Of a stretch of DNA of 24,699 nucleotides, positions 8,239 through 15,691 are shown piece by piece; position 1 is the stretch's first letter, and each line of letters begins with the position of its first letter. The notes below the pieces were generated by a model that saw nothing but the letters and a program-made list of their open reading frames with translations, did not search any database and had not been told where the DNA came from. Source of the DNA: Segetibacter sp. Lineage in GTDB: Bacteria > Bacteroidota > Bacteroidia > Chitinophagales > Chitinophagaceae. The translations under genes and the position numbers were made by a program. The stretch covers positions 1 through 24,699 of the forward strand of contig JASLBT010000023.1 of the NCBI GenBank assembly GCA_030146445.1. The letters run 5' to 3'.

Positions 8239-9357
8239 ATGAAGGTTTTATATGATCATCAAACTTTTAGTTTGCAGGATTATGGAGGTATTTCCCGGAT
8301 ATACACTGAATTGCTGAAATTCGCACCAGCTCACCCCGAAATACAGACAGAACTTTCTTTATTGCTTTCTAACAATGCTTACCTCGAAGAGTTAAAGAAT
8401 GTCCCGTACAGGCACTTTCTAAAAAGCTGGGACTCTTATCACAAGACTCGTGTAATGATGTTGATAAACCGCATTTACACGATTGCTAAGCTAAACACCA
8501 CCAAGGTCGACATATTTCACCCAACTTATTACGATCCGTATTTCCTGAAGTTTTTAAAGGGAACCCCGTTTGTAGTTACCTTCCTGGACCTTATACATGA
8601 ACGTTTTGGCAACCGTTATTCGCAACTCGCGGATGATAAACAAATGTTTAGCCGAAAGAAAATCATGTTGCAACACGCCGCGAAAGTTATTGCGATTTCT
8701 GAATGTACAAAGAGGGATATTGTTGAGGTCTTTGGTACTGATCCCGCTAAGATAGAAGTGATTTACCTTGGAAACTCCCTCCGGGTGGATCCGTCGAAAG
8801 GTATTTCGCCCCTGGTTCAAGGCGAATACCTGTTATTTGTCGGCAACCGGGGAACCTATAAAAACTTCGATTTTTTCCTGGAGTCGTCGCGTGATCTACT
8901 ATTAGAATCAAAGGGCCTGAAGGTTGTCTGCGCGGGTGGGGGCAAGTTCTCACAACAGGAACAGGAAAAGCTCAGGAAGCTCGAACTTTCCGCCCGGGTG
9001 CTTCATGTTCCTGTGGTAAACGACGATACGCTGATTAGCTTATATAAAAACGCAGTTTGCTTCATATTCCCCAGCCTGTACGAAGGATTCGGGATCCCCG
9101 TTCTCGAAGCTTTTTCCTGCGGCTGCCCGATCGTACTTAGCAATCGTGGATCACTGCCCGAAGTGGCAGGCAATGCCGCTTTGTATTGTAATCCCGAAGA
9201 TGCTAATTCAATAGCAACACAGGTGACCGCGTATCTGAATGACTCCTCGCTTCGTTCACTTAAGTGCAATGAGGGCTATCAACGCCTTGGCTTGTTTTCG
9301 TGGGCGAAGACGAGTGCTGAAACGTTTGCATTATACAAGTCGCTGGGGCGAAAATAA
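8239..9357 (+). CDS. GT4 family glycosyltransferase
   Basis: A 372-residue GT-B fold glycosyltransferase, cytoplasmic or membrane-associated, for repeat-unit assembly. The N-terminal half has QDYGGISRIYTELL (residues 13-26), the glycine-rich loop common in the family. The C-terminal half has LFVGNRGTYKNF (199-210) with the phosphate-contacting lysine, and the retaining-enzyme signature PSLYEGFGIPVLEAF with glutamates 282 and 290. The C-terminus FSWAKTSAETFALYKSL is the family's usual final helix. The closest general type is the mannosyl/rhamnosyl transferases of O-antigen clusters; the sugar cannot be assigned. AAAGGAAAAGGAA just upstream supports the ATG at 8239. The next gene starts four bases after its stop. 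Confidence 0.9.
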   Translation: MKVLYDHQTFSLQDYGGISRIYTELLKFAPAHPEIQTELSLLLSNNAYLEELKNVPYRHFLKSWDSYHKTRVMMLINRIYTIAKLNTTKVDIFHPTYYDPYFLKFLKGTPFVVTFLDLIHERFGNRYSQLADDKQMFSRKKIMLQHAAKVIAISECTKRDIVEVFGTDPAKIEVIYLGNSLRVDPSKGISPLVQGEYLLFVGNRGTYKNFDFFLESSRDLLLESKGLKVVCAGGGKFSQQEQEKLRKLELSARVLHVPVVNDDTLISLYKNAVCFIFPSLYEGFGIPVLEAFSCGCPIVLSNRGSLPEVAGNAALYCNPEDANSIATQVTAYLNDSSLRSLKCNEGYQRLGLFSWAKTSAETFALYKSLGRK

Positions 9358-9360
9358 TCT

Positions 9361-10074
9361 ATGGCGAAATCCGTTGCCCGTATCACCATTATTACTGCAG
9401 TGTTTAACGCAGCTGCTGCCCTGGAACACACGATCCAAAACGTCAGGAACCTGGGCTATAACCCTATGGATTTTATAATTGTAGATGGCGGATCAACAGA
9501 CGGCACGCTTGAAGTAATTCACCGATATCCCGCGGTAGTAACCAAATGGATCAGTGAGCCGGACAAAGGGGTGTACGACGCGATGAATAAAGGATGGAAG
9601 CTTGCAGTTGATGAAAGCTACATCTTGTTTCTGGGGGCAGGAGATAAGGTTATTTCGCTTCCATCGGAACTTTCCGGCAGGTACGATGAAGTGGTATACG
9701 GCCACGTTTATAAAGGAACTTCCCTTTTTAAATCGGCATACAGCTTTAAACTTAAACTGGGAAATACATTGCACCACCAGGGGCTTCTTGTTCCGAAGAA
9801 GCTGCATATAGCGCCTCCATTCGATCTTTCGTTTCCGATATATGCCGACTTCGATTTTAATCAAAGGCTGGATAAGCGGGGAGTCAACTTCCGGTTTGAT
9901 AGCGCGTTCAAAGGTTATGCAATGCCCGGCGGAGTAAGCGCCGTGCAAAATAATGCTGAAATGTCGGCAGTCGTCCGAAAGAACTATGGATTTGCAGCGA
10001 GATATGCTGCAAGGCTTTTTTATGGTCTGCAGAAAGTAAAAAGTACATTTTGTTTTAAAGACTCAGAACCGTAA
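9361..10074 (+). CDS. GT2 family glycosyltransferase, WcaE-like
   Basis: A 237-residue family 2 glycosyltransferase, expected to add one sugar to the growing repeat unit. The N-terminal strand RITIITAVFN and VDGGSTDGT (41-49) form the nucleotide-binding part, and ISEPDKGVYDAMNKG (64-78) is the subfamily signature. The metal site is GAGDK (92-96), with a single aspartate instead of DxD. WcaE itself has a similar SGD at this place, so the change does not argue for loss of activity. The C-terminal half keeps HHQGLLVPKK and YADFDFNQRL. It resembles the glycosyltransferase at 314, suggesting an old duplication. It is separated by only three bases from the GT4 gene upstream. A 200-base gap with palindromes follows. 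Confidence 0.88.
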   Translation: MAKSVARITIITAVFNAAAALEHTIQNVRNLGYNPMDFIIVDGGSTDGTLEVIHRYPAVVTKWISEPDKGVYDAMNKGWKLAVDESYILFLGAGDKVISLPSELSGRYDEVVYGHVYKGTSLFKSAYSFKLKLGNTLHHQGLLVPKKLHIAPPFDLSFPIYADFDFNQRLDKRGVNFRFDSAFKGYAMPGGVSAVQNNAEMSAVVRKNYGFAARYAARLFYGLQKVKSTFCFKDSEP

Positions 10075-10108
10075 TTTTGACCGAAATCACTGTTGATCTA
10101 CAACGGTG

Positions 10109-10118
10109 GTTTGCAAAC
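10109..10118. repeat. Palindrome GTTTGCAAAC
   Basis: A perfect 10-bp palindrome 35 bases after the stop of the preceding glycosyltransferase gene. No T tract follows, so it is not a typical intrinsic terminator. It may be a binding site or chance. Confidence 0.3.
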
Positions 10119-10163
10119 GGGTAAACACCAATAACCTATACATTATTTTATAACTAACTGTGT

Positions 10164-10177
10164 CTCACTTGTGTGAG
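10164..10177. repeat. Short inverted repeat CTCAC-TTGT-GTGAG
   Basis: Five-base arms around a four-base loop in the gap before the GT2 gene at 10275. It has no T tract. Function unknown. Confidence 0.25.
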
Positions 10178-10199
10178 GTTCCAGGTCGTAAAAAGGTTT

Positions 10200-10240
10200 G
10201 AATTCCGGTATTAGATATCTAATAGAGTTCGATTCCGGAA
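10200..10240. promoter_or_regulatory. 16-bp perfect palindrome flanked by repeated ATTCCGG (operator-like)
   Basis: TATTAGATATCTAATA at 10209-10224 is perfectly self-complementary. GAATTCCGG (10200-10208) precedes it and GATTCCGG (10231-10238) follows it, giving a repeated ATTCCGG on each side. The element ends 34 bases before the ATG at 10275, where a repressor or activator could act. No TAnnTTTG box is visible beside it. The regulatory role is inferred only from symmetry and position. Confidence 0.35.
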
Positions 10241-10274
10241 GTTATCATCCAATATTCTTTTAATAGAGAAAATA

Positions 10275-11126
10275 ATGTTTGAAGTTCAAAATCTTATTGG
10301 TGTTGTAGTTATCTATAATGTCAACGTGCAGGAAACTTTAACCCTCCTGACACTGAACGACGCGGCTGCCTTTGCGGGAGTGAAGTTGGATATGATCATT
10401 TATGATAACAGCACTTCGGCGCAGGAGGTGTCGTCTGGTCTTTTCAGTAACCTAAATTGTCACTATTTCCACGATACCAGTAACCCGGGCGTTAGTGCTG
10501 CCTACAACTATGCAGCAAATGAGGGGCGTACGAGAAACAAAAAATATATCCTGTTATTGGACCAGGACACGAGCTTTCCGGCAGACACCCTTGTCAAATA
10601 CATGGATGGCTTAAACTCAAACCCCGACGTAAACTTGCTTTGTCCAATTCTTCACACGCCAAAAGGCATCTTCTCCCCATCTAAATATTATTTCCGCCGC
10701 GGTGTAATATGGAAAAACGTTGGACCGGGAAAGTATTGCCTTAAGAACCGCTCTGCATTAAATAGTGGAATGTTAATTAACCTGGAGGCATACCACGCAA
10801 TCGGCGGTTATAACCCCGATATTCAACTGTATTTTAGCGACTTTGACTTTCTGAACAGGTTCAAAAAACGATTTAAAGAAATGGTGGTTGTGGATATTCG
10901 ATGTACACACACCCTGTCGGATATCGTAAAAGGCGACTTGTTTTCTGCTGTAAGCAGGTTTACTTACTACGTCCATGGCTCGTATAACAGCGTACTGTGC
11001 TTCAAGGATTATTCGTTCCTTTTCCTTACAATCCTGTTAAGATCACTCAAATTGAGCCTGCGATACAGGAATACCCAGTTTTTGAGTATCTTTTTCAAAA
11101 AGTACCTGATTGAGAGAATATTTTAA
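10275..11126 (+). CDS. GT2 family glycosyltransferase, rhamnosyltransferase-like
   Basis: A 283-residue GT-A glycosyltransferase. It begins LIGVVVIYNVN and has YDNSTS (43-48), NPGVSAAYN (70-78), and the metal-binding LLDQDTSF (94-101). This set resembles the RfbF/WbbL-type rhamnosyltransferases of O-antigen clusters. The acceptor-side segment NSGMLINLEAYHAIGGYN and the later DFDFLNRF support the family. The rhamnosyl assignment is by family resemblance and by the dTDP-sugar genes at 20194-22675; another deoxysugar is possible. The C-terminal part (after about 225) contains hydrophobic stretches that may attach it to the membrane. A 200-base gap with an operator-like palindrome precedes it, and its 3' end overlaps the Wzy-like gene by 17 bases. 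Confidence 0.85.
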   Translation: MFEVQNLIGVVVIYNVNVQETLTLLTLNDAAAFAGVKLDMIIYDNSTSAQEVSSGLFSNLNCHYFHDTSNPGVSAAYNYAANEGRTRNKKYILLLDQDTSFPADTLVKYMDGLNSNPDVNLLCPILHTPKGIFSPSKYYFRRGVIWKNVGPGKYCLKNRSALNSGMLINLEAYHAIGGYNPDIQLYFSDFDFLNRFKKRFKEMVVVDIRCTHTLSDIVKGDLFSAVSRFTYYVHGSYNSVLCFKDYSFLFLTILLRSLKLSLRYRNTQFLSIFFKKYLIERIF

Positions 11127-12336
11127 GCTATCAATAAACGCCCTTTTATATCCGCTTGTGTTTGTGCTTCTGCTGGATCCGGCGGATAAAATACTTCATC
11201 TTAAACTACCCTTATTCGCGCTGATCGTAGGTCTATGGTTACTGGAGAAGGTTGTATCAAATTCCATCAGAACAAAGAAGGACTCCCTGGTTTTAATCCT
11301 GGTCTTTTTTCTTATTTCCATCACCGGGATTTTTGTTGCCCTTTTACAAAACAACTTTGCAGATCAGGGGTTCGCCTTTGGTTTTCTGAAGTCACTTGTT
11401 GTGCTGGTTCTTCTTTTCCTCATAGATGATTATGGTTTGAGAGTAGACACTGTCCTCATCAGAACTTCGATAGTATTACCGATGATGACGTTCGGTGTTT
11501 TTTTCATCTTTTTGTATGGCTCACCGGACTTTATCCACCAGACATTCTTGTTTTTTGCCGAAGAAAACGGCGCTGCGGCTTTCTCGTTGAGAAACTTTTA
11601 TGGATTTGAGTTATCAATGTTTTTCTTCAAAACGTCGCCTTTGCTGGTTTTCCCAATGGGTTATTACACGTATAAGCTCATGAAGGGCGCCAACCCCCTT
11701 CGCGATACGTTCCTCGTTATGATCTTTTTAGTCACCATGATCCTGTCGGGAACAAGGGCTAATATATTATCGGCTTTTTTGATCTTATTCATCGTTGTTT
11801 TTGTCGGTTTAGCAAATAAGAGAAACAAAATTCCGCTGTTACTTGCATCAATCGTACTTGTATACGTCGTAGCCCTTTTCATATCAAAAGCGTCATTTGG
11901 AAGGGCCGACGTATCGCAACAAGCTAAAGCCGAACACATCGATGCTTATGTTAAACTGTTTAACAACAACCCGGAGTACCTGATATGGGGACAAGGATTG
12001 GGCAGCATCTTTTATTCCCGCGGCTTCAGGAACTTTGTTCCGCAATCCGAGCTCACCTATATCGATCTTGTTCGGATGTTTGGCATACCGCTAGGCTTGA
12101 TTTTTATACTTTTCACCTTTTACCCTGTGTTCAGCTTGTTGCAGCTGATGAAAAGGCGAAAAGAAGTTTTTTATTCGTTGATCAGTTACACCGCTTATCT
12201 TTTTATTGCCGGAACCAACCCACTTTTGATTAGTTCAACTGGAATGCTTGCGATTTTGTCGGTATTTTCGACCATAAACTATGCAAACAGTTCTTTTTCA
12301 AAGCCTTTGGTAAGCAGTAGAGTGCAAGCCGTTTAA
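11110..12336 (+). CDS. Wzy-like polysaccharide polymerase (O-antigen ligase/polymerase family)
   Basis: A 408-residue polytopic inner-membrane protein with about ten or more hydrophobic segments and a larger hydrophilic loop at about 260-320, the architecture of Wzy polymerases and the O-antigen ligase family. SGTRANILSAFLILF (about 212-226) resembles the SGSR/SGTRA pattern common in this family, and the late loop has WGQGLGSIFYSRGF. It is expected to polymerise repeat units on the periplasmic side. It is the only such candidate in the window, which fits one polymerase per locus. The start is TTG at 11110, inside the end of the preceding gene; no nearby in-frame ATG precedes the first membrane segment. 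The 17-base overlap suggests translational coupling. Confidence 0.85.
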   Translation: MREYFKLSINALLYPLVFVLLLDPADKILHLKLPLFALIVGLWLLEKVVSNSIRTKKDSLVLILVFFLISITGIFVALLQNNFADQGFAFGFLKSLVVLVLLFLIDDYGLRVDTVLIRTSIVLPMMTFGVFFIFLYGSPDFIHQTFLFFAEENGAAAFSLRNFYGFELSMFFFKTSPLLVFPMGYYTYKLMKGANPLRDTFLVMIFLVTMILSGTRANILSAFLILFIVVFVGLANKRNKIPLLLASIVLVYVVALFISKASFGRADVSQQAKAEHIDAYVKLFNNNPEYLIWGQGLGSIFYSRGFRNFVPQSELTYIDLVRMFGIPLGLIFILFTFYPVFSLLQLMKRRKEVFYSLISYTAYLFIAGTNPLLISSTGMLAILSVFSTINYANSSFSKPLVSSRVQAV

Positions 12337-12528
12337 CTTTTCGGTTTTTCTATTGTTGACTTTTGAACCTTCATCAACTAAATTCGCCACTCGGAAGTGA
12401 CAATCGTAGTAAAAAACACCTTTTTATTTGTTAGGACAATGACGGTTTAATTACTTAATTAAAGCATCTTTGAAAAAATCCCGGAGGTAGTTAAAACAAT
12501 TAATATGTATAATTACGCTTTATAACCT

Positions 12529-13287
12529 ATGCTAGTTTCTGTGTGTCTTGCAACATATAATGGTGAGAAGTATATTAGAGAGCAAATTGAGTCCATTCTG
12601 AAGCAACTCCAGGCCGACGATGAATTGGTGATAACAGATGATGCTTCCGTTGATAATACCGCAGAGATCATCCGGTGTGTTCAAGATGACAGGATCGTAT
12701 TTATCCAGAACAACAATCGTCTGGGCGTTATAAAGAATTTCGAAAAGGCTCTAAAGGTTGCACGTGGTGAATATATTTTTTTGAGTGACCAGGACGATGT
12801 TTGGCTGGATGAAAAACTACAGACCTTTTTGCGTTATCTCCAGAAGTCCGATATCATTGTATCCGATGCGATTATTGTAAATGCCCAGCTGGAGGTACTG
12901 CATGCTAGCTTTTTCAGGCTGAAAGGAGTTCGAAAAGGATTACTTAGAAATTTTTACAAGAACAACTATATGGGTTGCAATATGGCATTTCACCGGAAGG
13001 TGCTGTCCATTGCGTTGCCGTTCCCTGATGACATACCCATGCATGATATCTGGCTGGGAATCATCGGCGAATTATTCTTCACAACACGGTTTATTCCCGA
13101 GAAATTAAACCTTTATCGCCGTCACTCTTATAACGTCTCCCAGGCTGGTTCAACATCTCCTTTTAGTTTAATACAAAAGATCAAGTTCCGGATTAACCTC
13201 CTCAAATATGTTCCCCTCCTGTTTGTCAGGAAGTATTTCCCTCAAAAGCGACGACCAGTGCCCCGCGCAACAGAAAAAATACACTAA
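12529..13287 (+). CDS. GT2 family glycosyltransferase, RfbG-like
   Basis: A 252-residue GT-A glycosyltransferase. It opens MLVSVCLATYNGEKYI, has ITDDASVDNT (35-44), NNRLGVIKNFEKAL (62-75), and the acidic motif SDQDDVW (86-92). This set is typical of the alpha-rhamnosyl/alpha-1,3 transferases grouped as RfbG-like. MPMHDIWLGI-like and LYRRHSYNVS segments in the C-terminal half complete the family pattern. It stands apart, with 192 bases before it and about 240 after it, and may have its own promoter. TATAAT at 12508-12513 resembles an E. coli -10 box but not the Bacteroidota consensus. Acceptor and donor are unknown. Confidence 0.88.
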   Translation: MLVSVCLATYNGEKYIREQIESILKQLQADDELVITDDASVDNTAEIIRCVQDDRIVFIQNNNRLGVIKNFEKALKVARGEYIFLSDQDDVWLDEKLQTFLRYLQKSDIIVSDAIIVNAQLEVLHASFFRLKGVRKGLLRNFYKNNYMGCNMAFHRKVLSIALPFPDDIPMHDIWLGIIGELFFTTRFIPEKLNLYRRHSYNVSQAGSTSPFSLIQKIKFRINLLKYVPLLFVRKYFPQKRRPVPRATEKIH

Positions 13288-13530
13288 TGGCCGGCCACTT
13301 CGGTATAAATATTGCTTTTTTAAGAACGGCATACGTATACCTATGCGTAAAGGTGTCGTCGTTTTGAAGGGTTTAAAGGGGTCTGGCCTTCCTATAACCT
13401 GGTAAAACAGGTATTGGAGCGTTCATAAAACCCCATTCAGGACGATATACCTTGGTGCAGGATGTAAAGTACGCGCCAATTATTTCTTCACATAAAAGCG
13501 AATGTTATCAAAAGCTTACTCTTTTTACCC

Positions 13531-15249
13531 GTGTTAATGCTTTGCGTGCTCGGGTGTGCCCAAAAACCGTTGCTCCTTATTTCAAACAGCAAAAGCGACT
13601 ACTCCATTGTCGTCAGGCCCGACGCTACCGACATCGAGAAACAGGCAGCAGATGTTCTGCAGAAAAACTTGATTAAAGTAGCACAATGCAGGCTACCCAT
13701 CGTTAGCCAGGAAAAACCATCATCGGCTAAACAGATCATTATTGGTAAAACAAACAAGCTAACGGCCACAGACACCAAAGGGCTGGAGCTCGACGCGGTT
13801 TTAATCAAATCAGATAACAACACCATCATTCTTACGGGCGGCAACAGGAAAGGTGCTTTGTACGCGGTATACACGTTTCTTGAAGACGTTATTGGCTGCC
13901 AAGCCTATAGCGCCAACCAGATTTACATTCCCCGAAAGAATACCATTTCAATACCTGCACCTTTAAATCTCAAACAGGTTCCTTCTTTTGCATACCGCAT
14001 GCTTTTTTATCCCGACATTCGTGACACCGAATACGCAGATTGGAGAAAGGTGAACTACTTCTATGAAGACTGGGGGTTATGGGTGCACTCATTTTCCACG
14101 CTTCTGCCCGAAAGCGAATATTTCGCAACTCACCCGGAATACTTTGCTCTTGTTAATGGAAAACGTAATCCAGCCCAGATTGACCCAAGCAATCCGGCGG
14201 TAATAAGGATTGTTACCCAGAATTTAAAGAAGCTAATCGACGAAAAACCAGACGTTAAGTTCTGGAGTGTTAGCCAGAACGATAACGAGGAATATTGTCA
14301 TTGTCCCGCTTGCAACCGAATAAATACGCAGCAGGAAAGCCCCCAGGGAGCATTGTTAACGTTTGTTAATGCGGTGGCAAAAAGCTTTCCCAACCAAATC
14401 ATTACGTCCCTTGCTTACGGCTATTCCGAGAAACCCCCGAAAACGATCGTACCAGCGAAAAATGTGATGATTATGCTAACGGCAGCTTCGATCTCGGATC
14501 GCCGCAAACCCGTAACCTCTCAAAGTTCCCCCCTGATACAAAACTTCAAAAAATGGTCAACGATTTCTAATCACCTGCTCATATGGGACTACGTGGTTCA
14601 ATTCGAACACACCACATTGCCTTTCCCTAACCTGAACAGTTTACAACCCAATATGAGGTTTTTTGCCTCAGGCAACACGGATTATATGTTTGTTCAGGGA
14701 ACTGGTGATATTGTAGGAGAATTTTCTGAGCTGAAATGTCACCTGATCAGCAAACTGATGTGGAACAAAGACATTAACGTACCTGCAACTATCAAGCAGT
14801 TTCTTACGAATTTTTATGGCGAAAAGGGGGGTGCTTATGTACAACAATACCTGGATTTGTTACAGAAAGAAGCAAATGCAAGCAGTGCACCTTTATACAC
14901 GTCGGGCACATTAAAAGGTGCGCTATCAAGCTATCTTTCGGTAGATAAAATCAGTACTTACAAAGCAATATTTAAACAAGCTTTTGCTCAGGTAGATCCT
15001 AAAACGGTTTACGGAAAACGACTTTCCAAGGAATATGCTACATTACTGTATGCTGAACTCGAAAATCTTCAACCCACAGCTACTACTACACGGCAAACTT
15101 CCCGCTCGGCTGCCCGTTCGAATACAAAAGAGATCCTCGACGAGTGGTACAAAAGAGTTAAAGACGCAGACATCCAGTTTTTAAACGAAGGCAGGATGGG
15201 TATTGACGACTATTATAATACATATGCCGCCAAACTCAATGCCCCCTAG
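13531..15249 (+). CDS. DUF4838 domain lipoprotein, glycoside-hydrolase-like
   Basis: At least 572 residues. After a lipoprotein-like signal (LCVLGC), an N-terminal domain of about 100 residues (ending GALYAVYTFLEDVIGC, near 110-125) resembles the small domain in front of GH67 and GH20-like enzymes. A DUF4838 domain follows, with SQNDNEEYCHCPAC (cysteines 256, 258, 261), an extended region predicted to be a TIM-barrel-like hydrolase fold, and a helical C-terminal tail. The GTG at 13531 is the first standard start, but the frame is open back to 13468. It encodes KANVIKSLLFLPVLMLCVLGC, an ideal signal with a lysine-bearing n-region, preceded by ATA at 13492. The natural start was therefore probably at 13492. 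Placed between glycosyltransferase and sugar-nucleotide genes, it may trim or degrade the polymer. No activity is established from sequence. Confidence 0.82.
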   Translation: MLMLCVLGCAQKPLLLISNSKSDYSIVVRPDATDIEKQAADVLQKNLIKVAQCRLPIVSQEKPSSAKQIIIGKTNKLTATDTKGLELDAVLIKSDNNTIILTGGNRKGALYAVYTFLEDVIGCQAYSANQIYIPRKNTISIPAPLNLKQVPSFAYRMLFYPDIRDTEYADWRKVNYFYEDWGLWVHSFSTLLPESEYFATHPEYFALVNGKRNPAQIDPSNPAVIRIVTQNLKKLIDEKPDVKFWSVSQNDNEEYCHCPACNRINTQQESPQGALLTFVNAVAKSFPNQIITSLAYGYSEKPPKTIVPAKNVMIMLTAASISDRRKPVTSQSSPLIQNFKKWSTISNHLLIWDYVVQFEHTTLPFPNLNSLQPNMRFFASGNTDYMFVQGTGDIVGEFSELKCHLISKLMWNKDINVPATIKQFLTNFYGEKGGAYVQQYLDLLQKEANASSAPLYTSGTLKGALSSYLSVDKISTYKAIFKQAFAQVDPKTVYGKRLSKEYATLLYAELENLQPTATTTRQTSRSAARSNTKEILDEWYKRVKDADIQFLNEGRMGIDDYYNTYAAKLNAP

Positions 15250-15276
15250 ACACTTTTCCCCGTTTTAACATTCCGG

Positions 15277-15296
15277 AATCCTAGTTATATAGGATT
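15277..15296 (+). terminator. Weak hairpin AATCCTA / TAGGATT after the DUF4838 gene
   Basis: Seven-base arms around a six-base loop (GTTATA), 28 bases after the stop at 15249. It overlaps a 10-bp palindrome ATTCCGGAAT (15270-15279). The stem is AT-rich and the T tract is broken (TTACTTTG), so termination would be weak. It could instead be a protein-binding site. Confidence 0.25.
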
Positions 15297-15304
15297 TACT
15301 TTGA

Positions 15305-15312
15305 TACTTTTG
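15305..15312 (+). promoter_or_regulatory. Candidate -7 promoter box (TACTTTTG)
   Basis: An exact match to TAnnTTTG, 379 bases before gmd. No TTTG is visible at the -33 position. If used, the transcript would carry a leader of about 370 bases before gmd or encode something unrecognised. Confidence 0.28.
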
Positions 15313-15691
15313 CCCAAAATTCCGGTTTGTGCATTCTACAAGCAACATTCGTCCCCTCGATTTCGTCTTGTAAGCGCTCCTGGGAAACCAAAAACGGCTT
15401 GCTGGCAGCTGTTTCAGTGATTTGAAACGGGATCATCCTCGTATTACATTGTACATTTTTACGGGTTAACAGTCCGATTGCCTTAGAGATTGTTCCATTA
15501 ATGAAATAACAGTTTGATTTGACATCTAGCAAAGGGTAAAGCAAATACACTTTAATAGCTGTTGATACGTTATAGTATACAATGGAATGGCATAGGGAAC
15601 CTGGGTTCGCAGGCATGCCTGTGCGACAGATCGGAAAATAACAGCCAGAATTAAATAATTAAATTTAAAATTGCAGCAATTCTAATTACAA

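Larger units (their letters stand above)
15250..15691. other. 442-base stretch before gmd without a supported gene
   Basis: No convincing gene. It contains an inverted repeat at 15277-15296, a TACTTTTG box at 15305-15312 and AT-rich DNA just before gmd. A 106-codon minus-strand frame (15296-15616) begins with ATG and has no motif I recognise. A small gene or the remnant of one cannot be excluded. Near gmd, TAAATTTA (15660-15667) and TAAAATTG (15666-15673) are one-mismatch matches to the -7 consensus. Confidence 0.45.

Noticed and set aside
9003..9269. Minus-strand peptide with HLSERSEESFRYA, a sequence typical of translated intergenic repeats
   Set aside because: The plus strand here is an ordinary GT4 C-terminus (YLNDSSLRSL then the final helix), so the resemblance is coincidental and no repeat is inserted.
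9361..10074. GT2 enzyme with GAGDK in place of DxD, considered as inactive
   Set aside because: WcaE-type enzymes use a single-aspartate SGD/GD at this position, so the change does not indicate loss of function.
12476..12500. CCGGAGG (12481-12487) seen as a ribosome site for the GT2 gene at 12529
   Set aside because: It lies more than 40 bases before the start codon, too far to act on that ATG.
12508..12513. TATAAT before the GT2 gene at 12529
   Set aside because: It matches the E. coli -10 box, not the TAnnTTTG consensus of this phylum, and has no TTGACA partner at the right distance; AT-rich spacers make it likely by chance.
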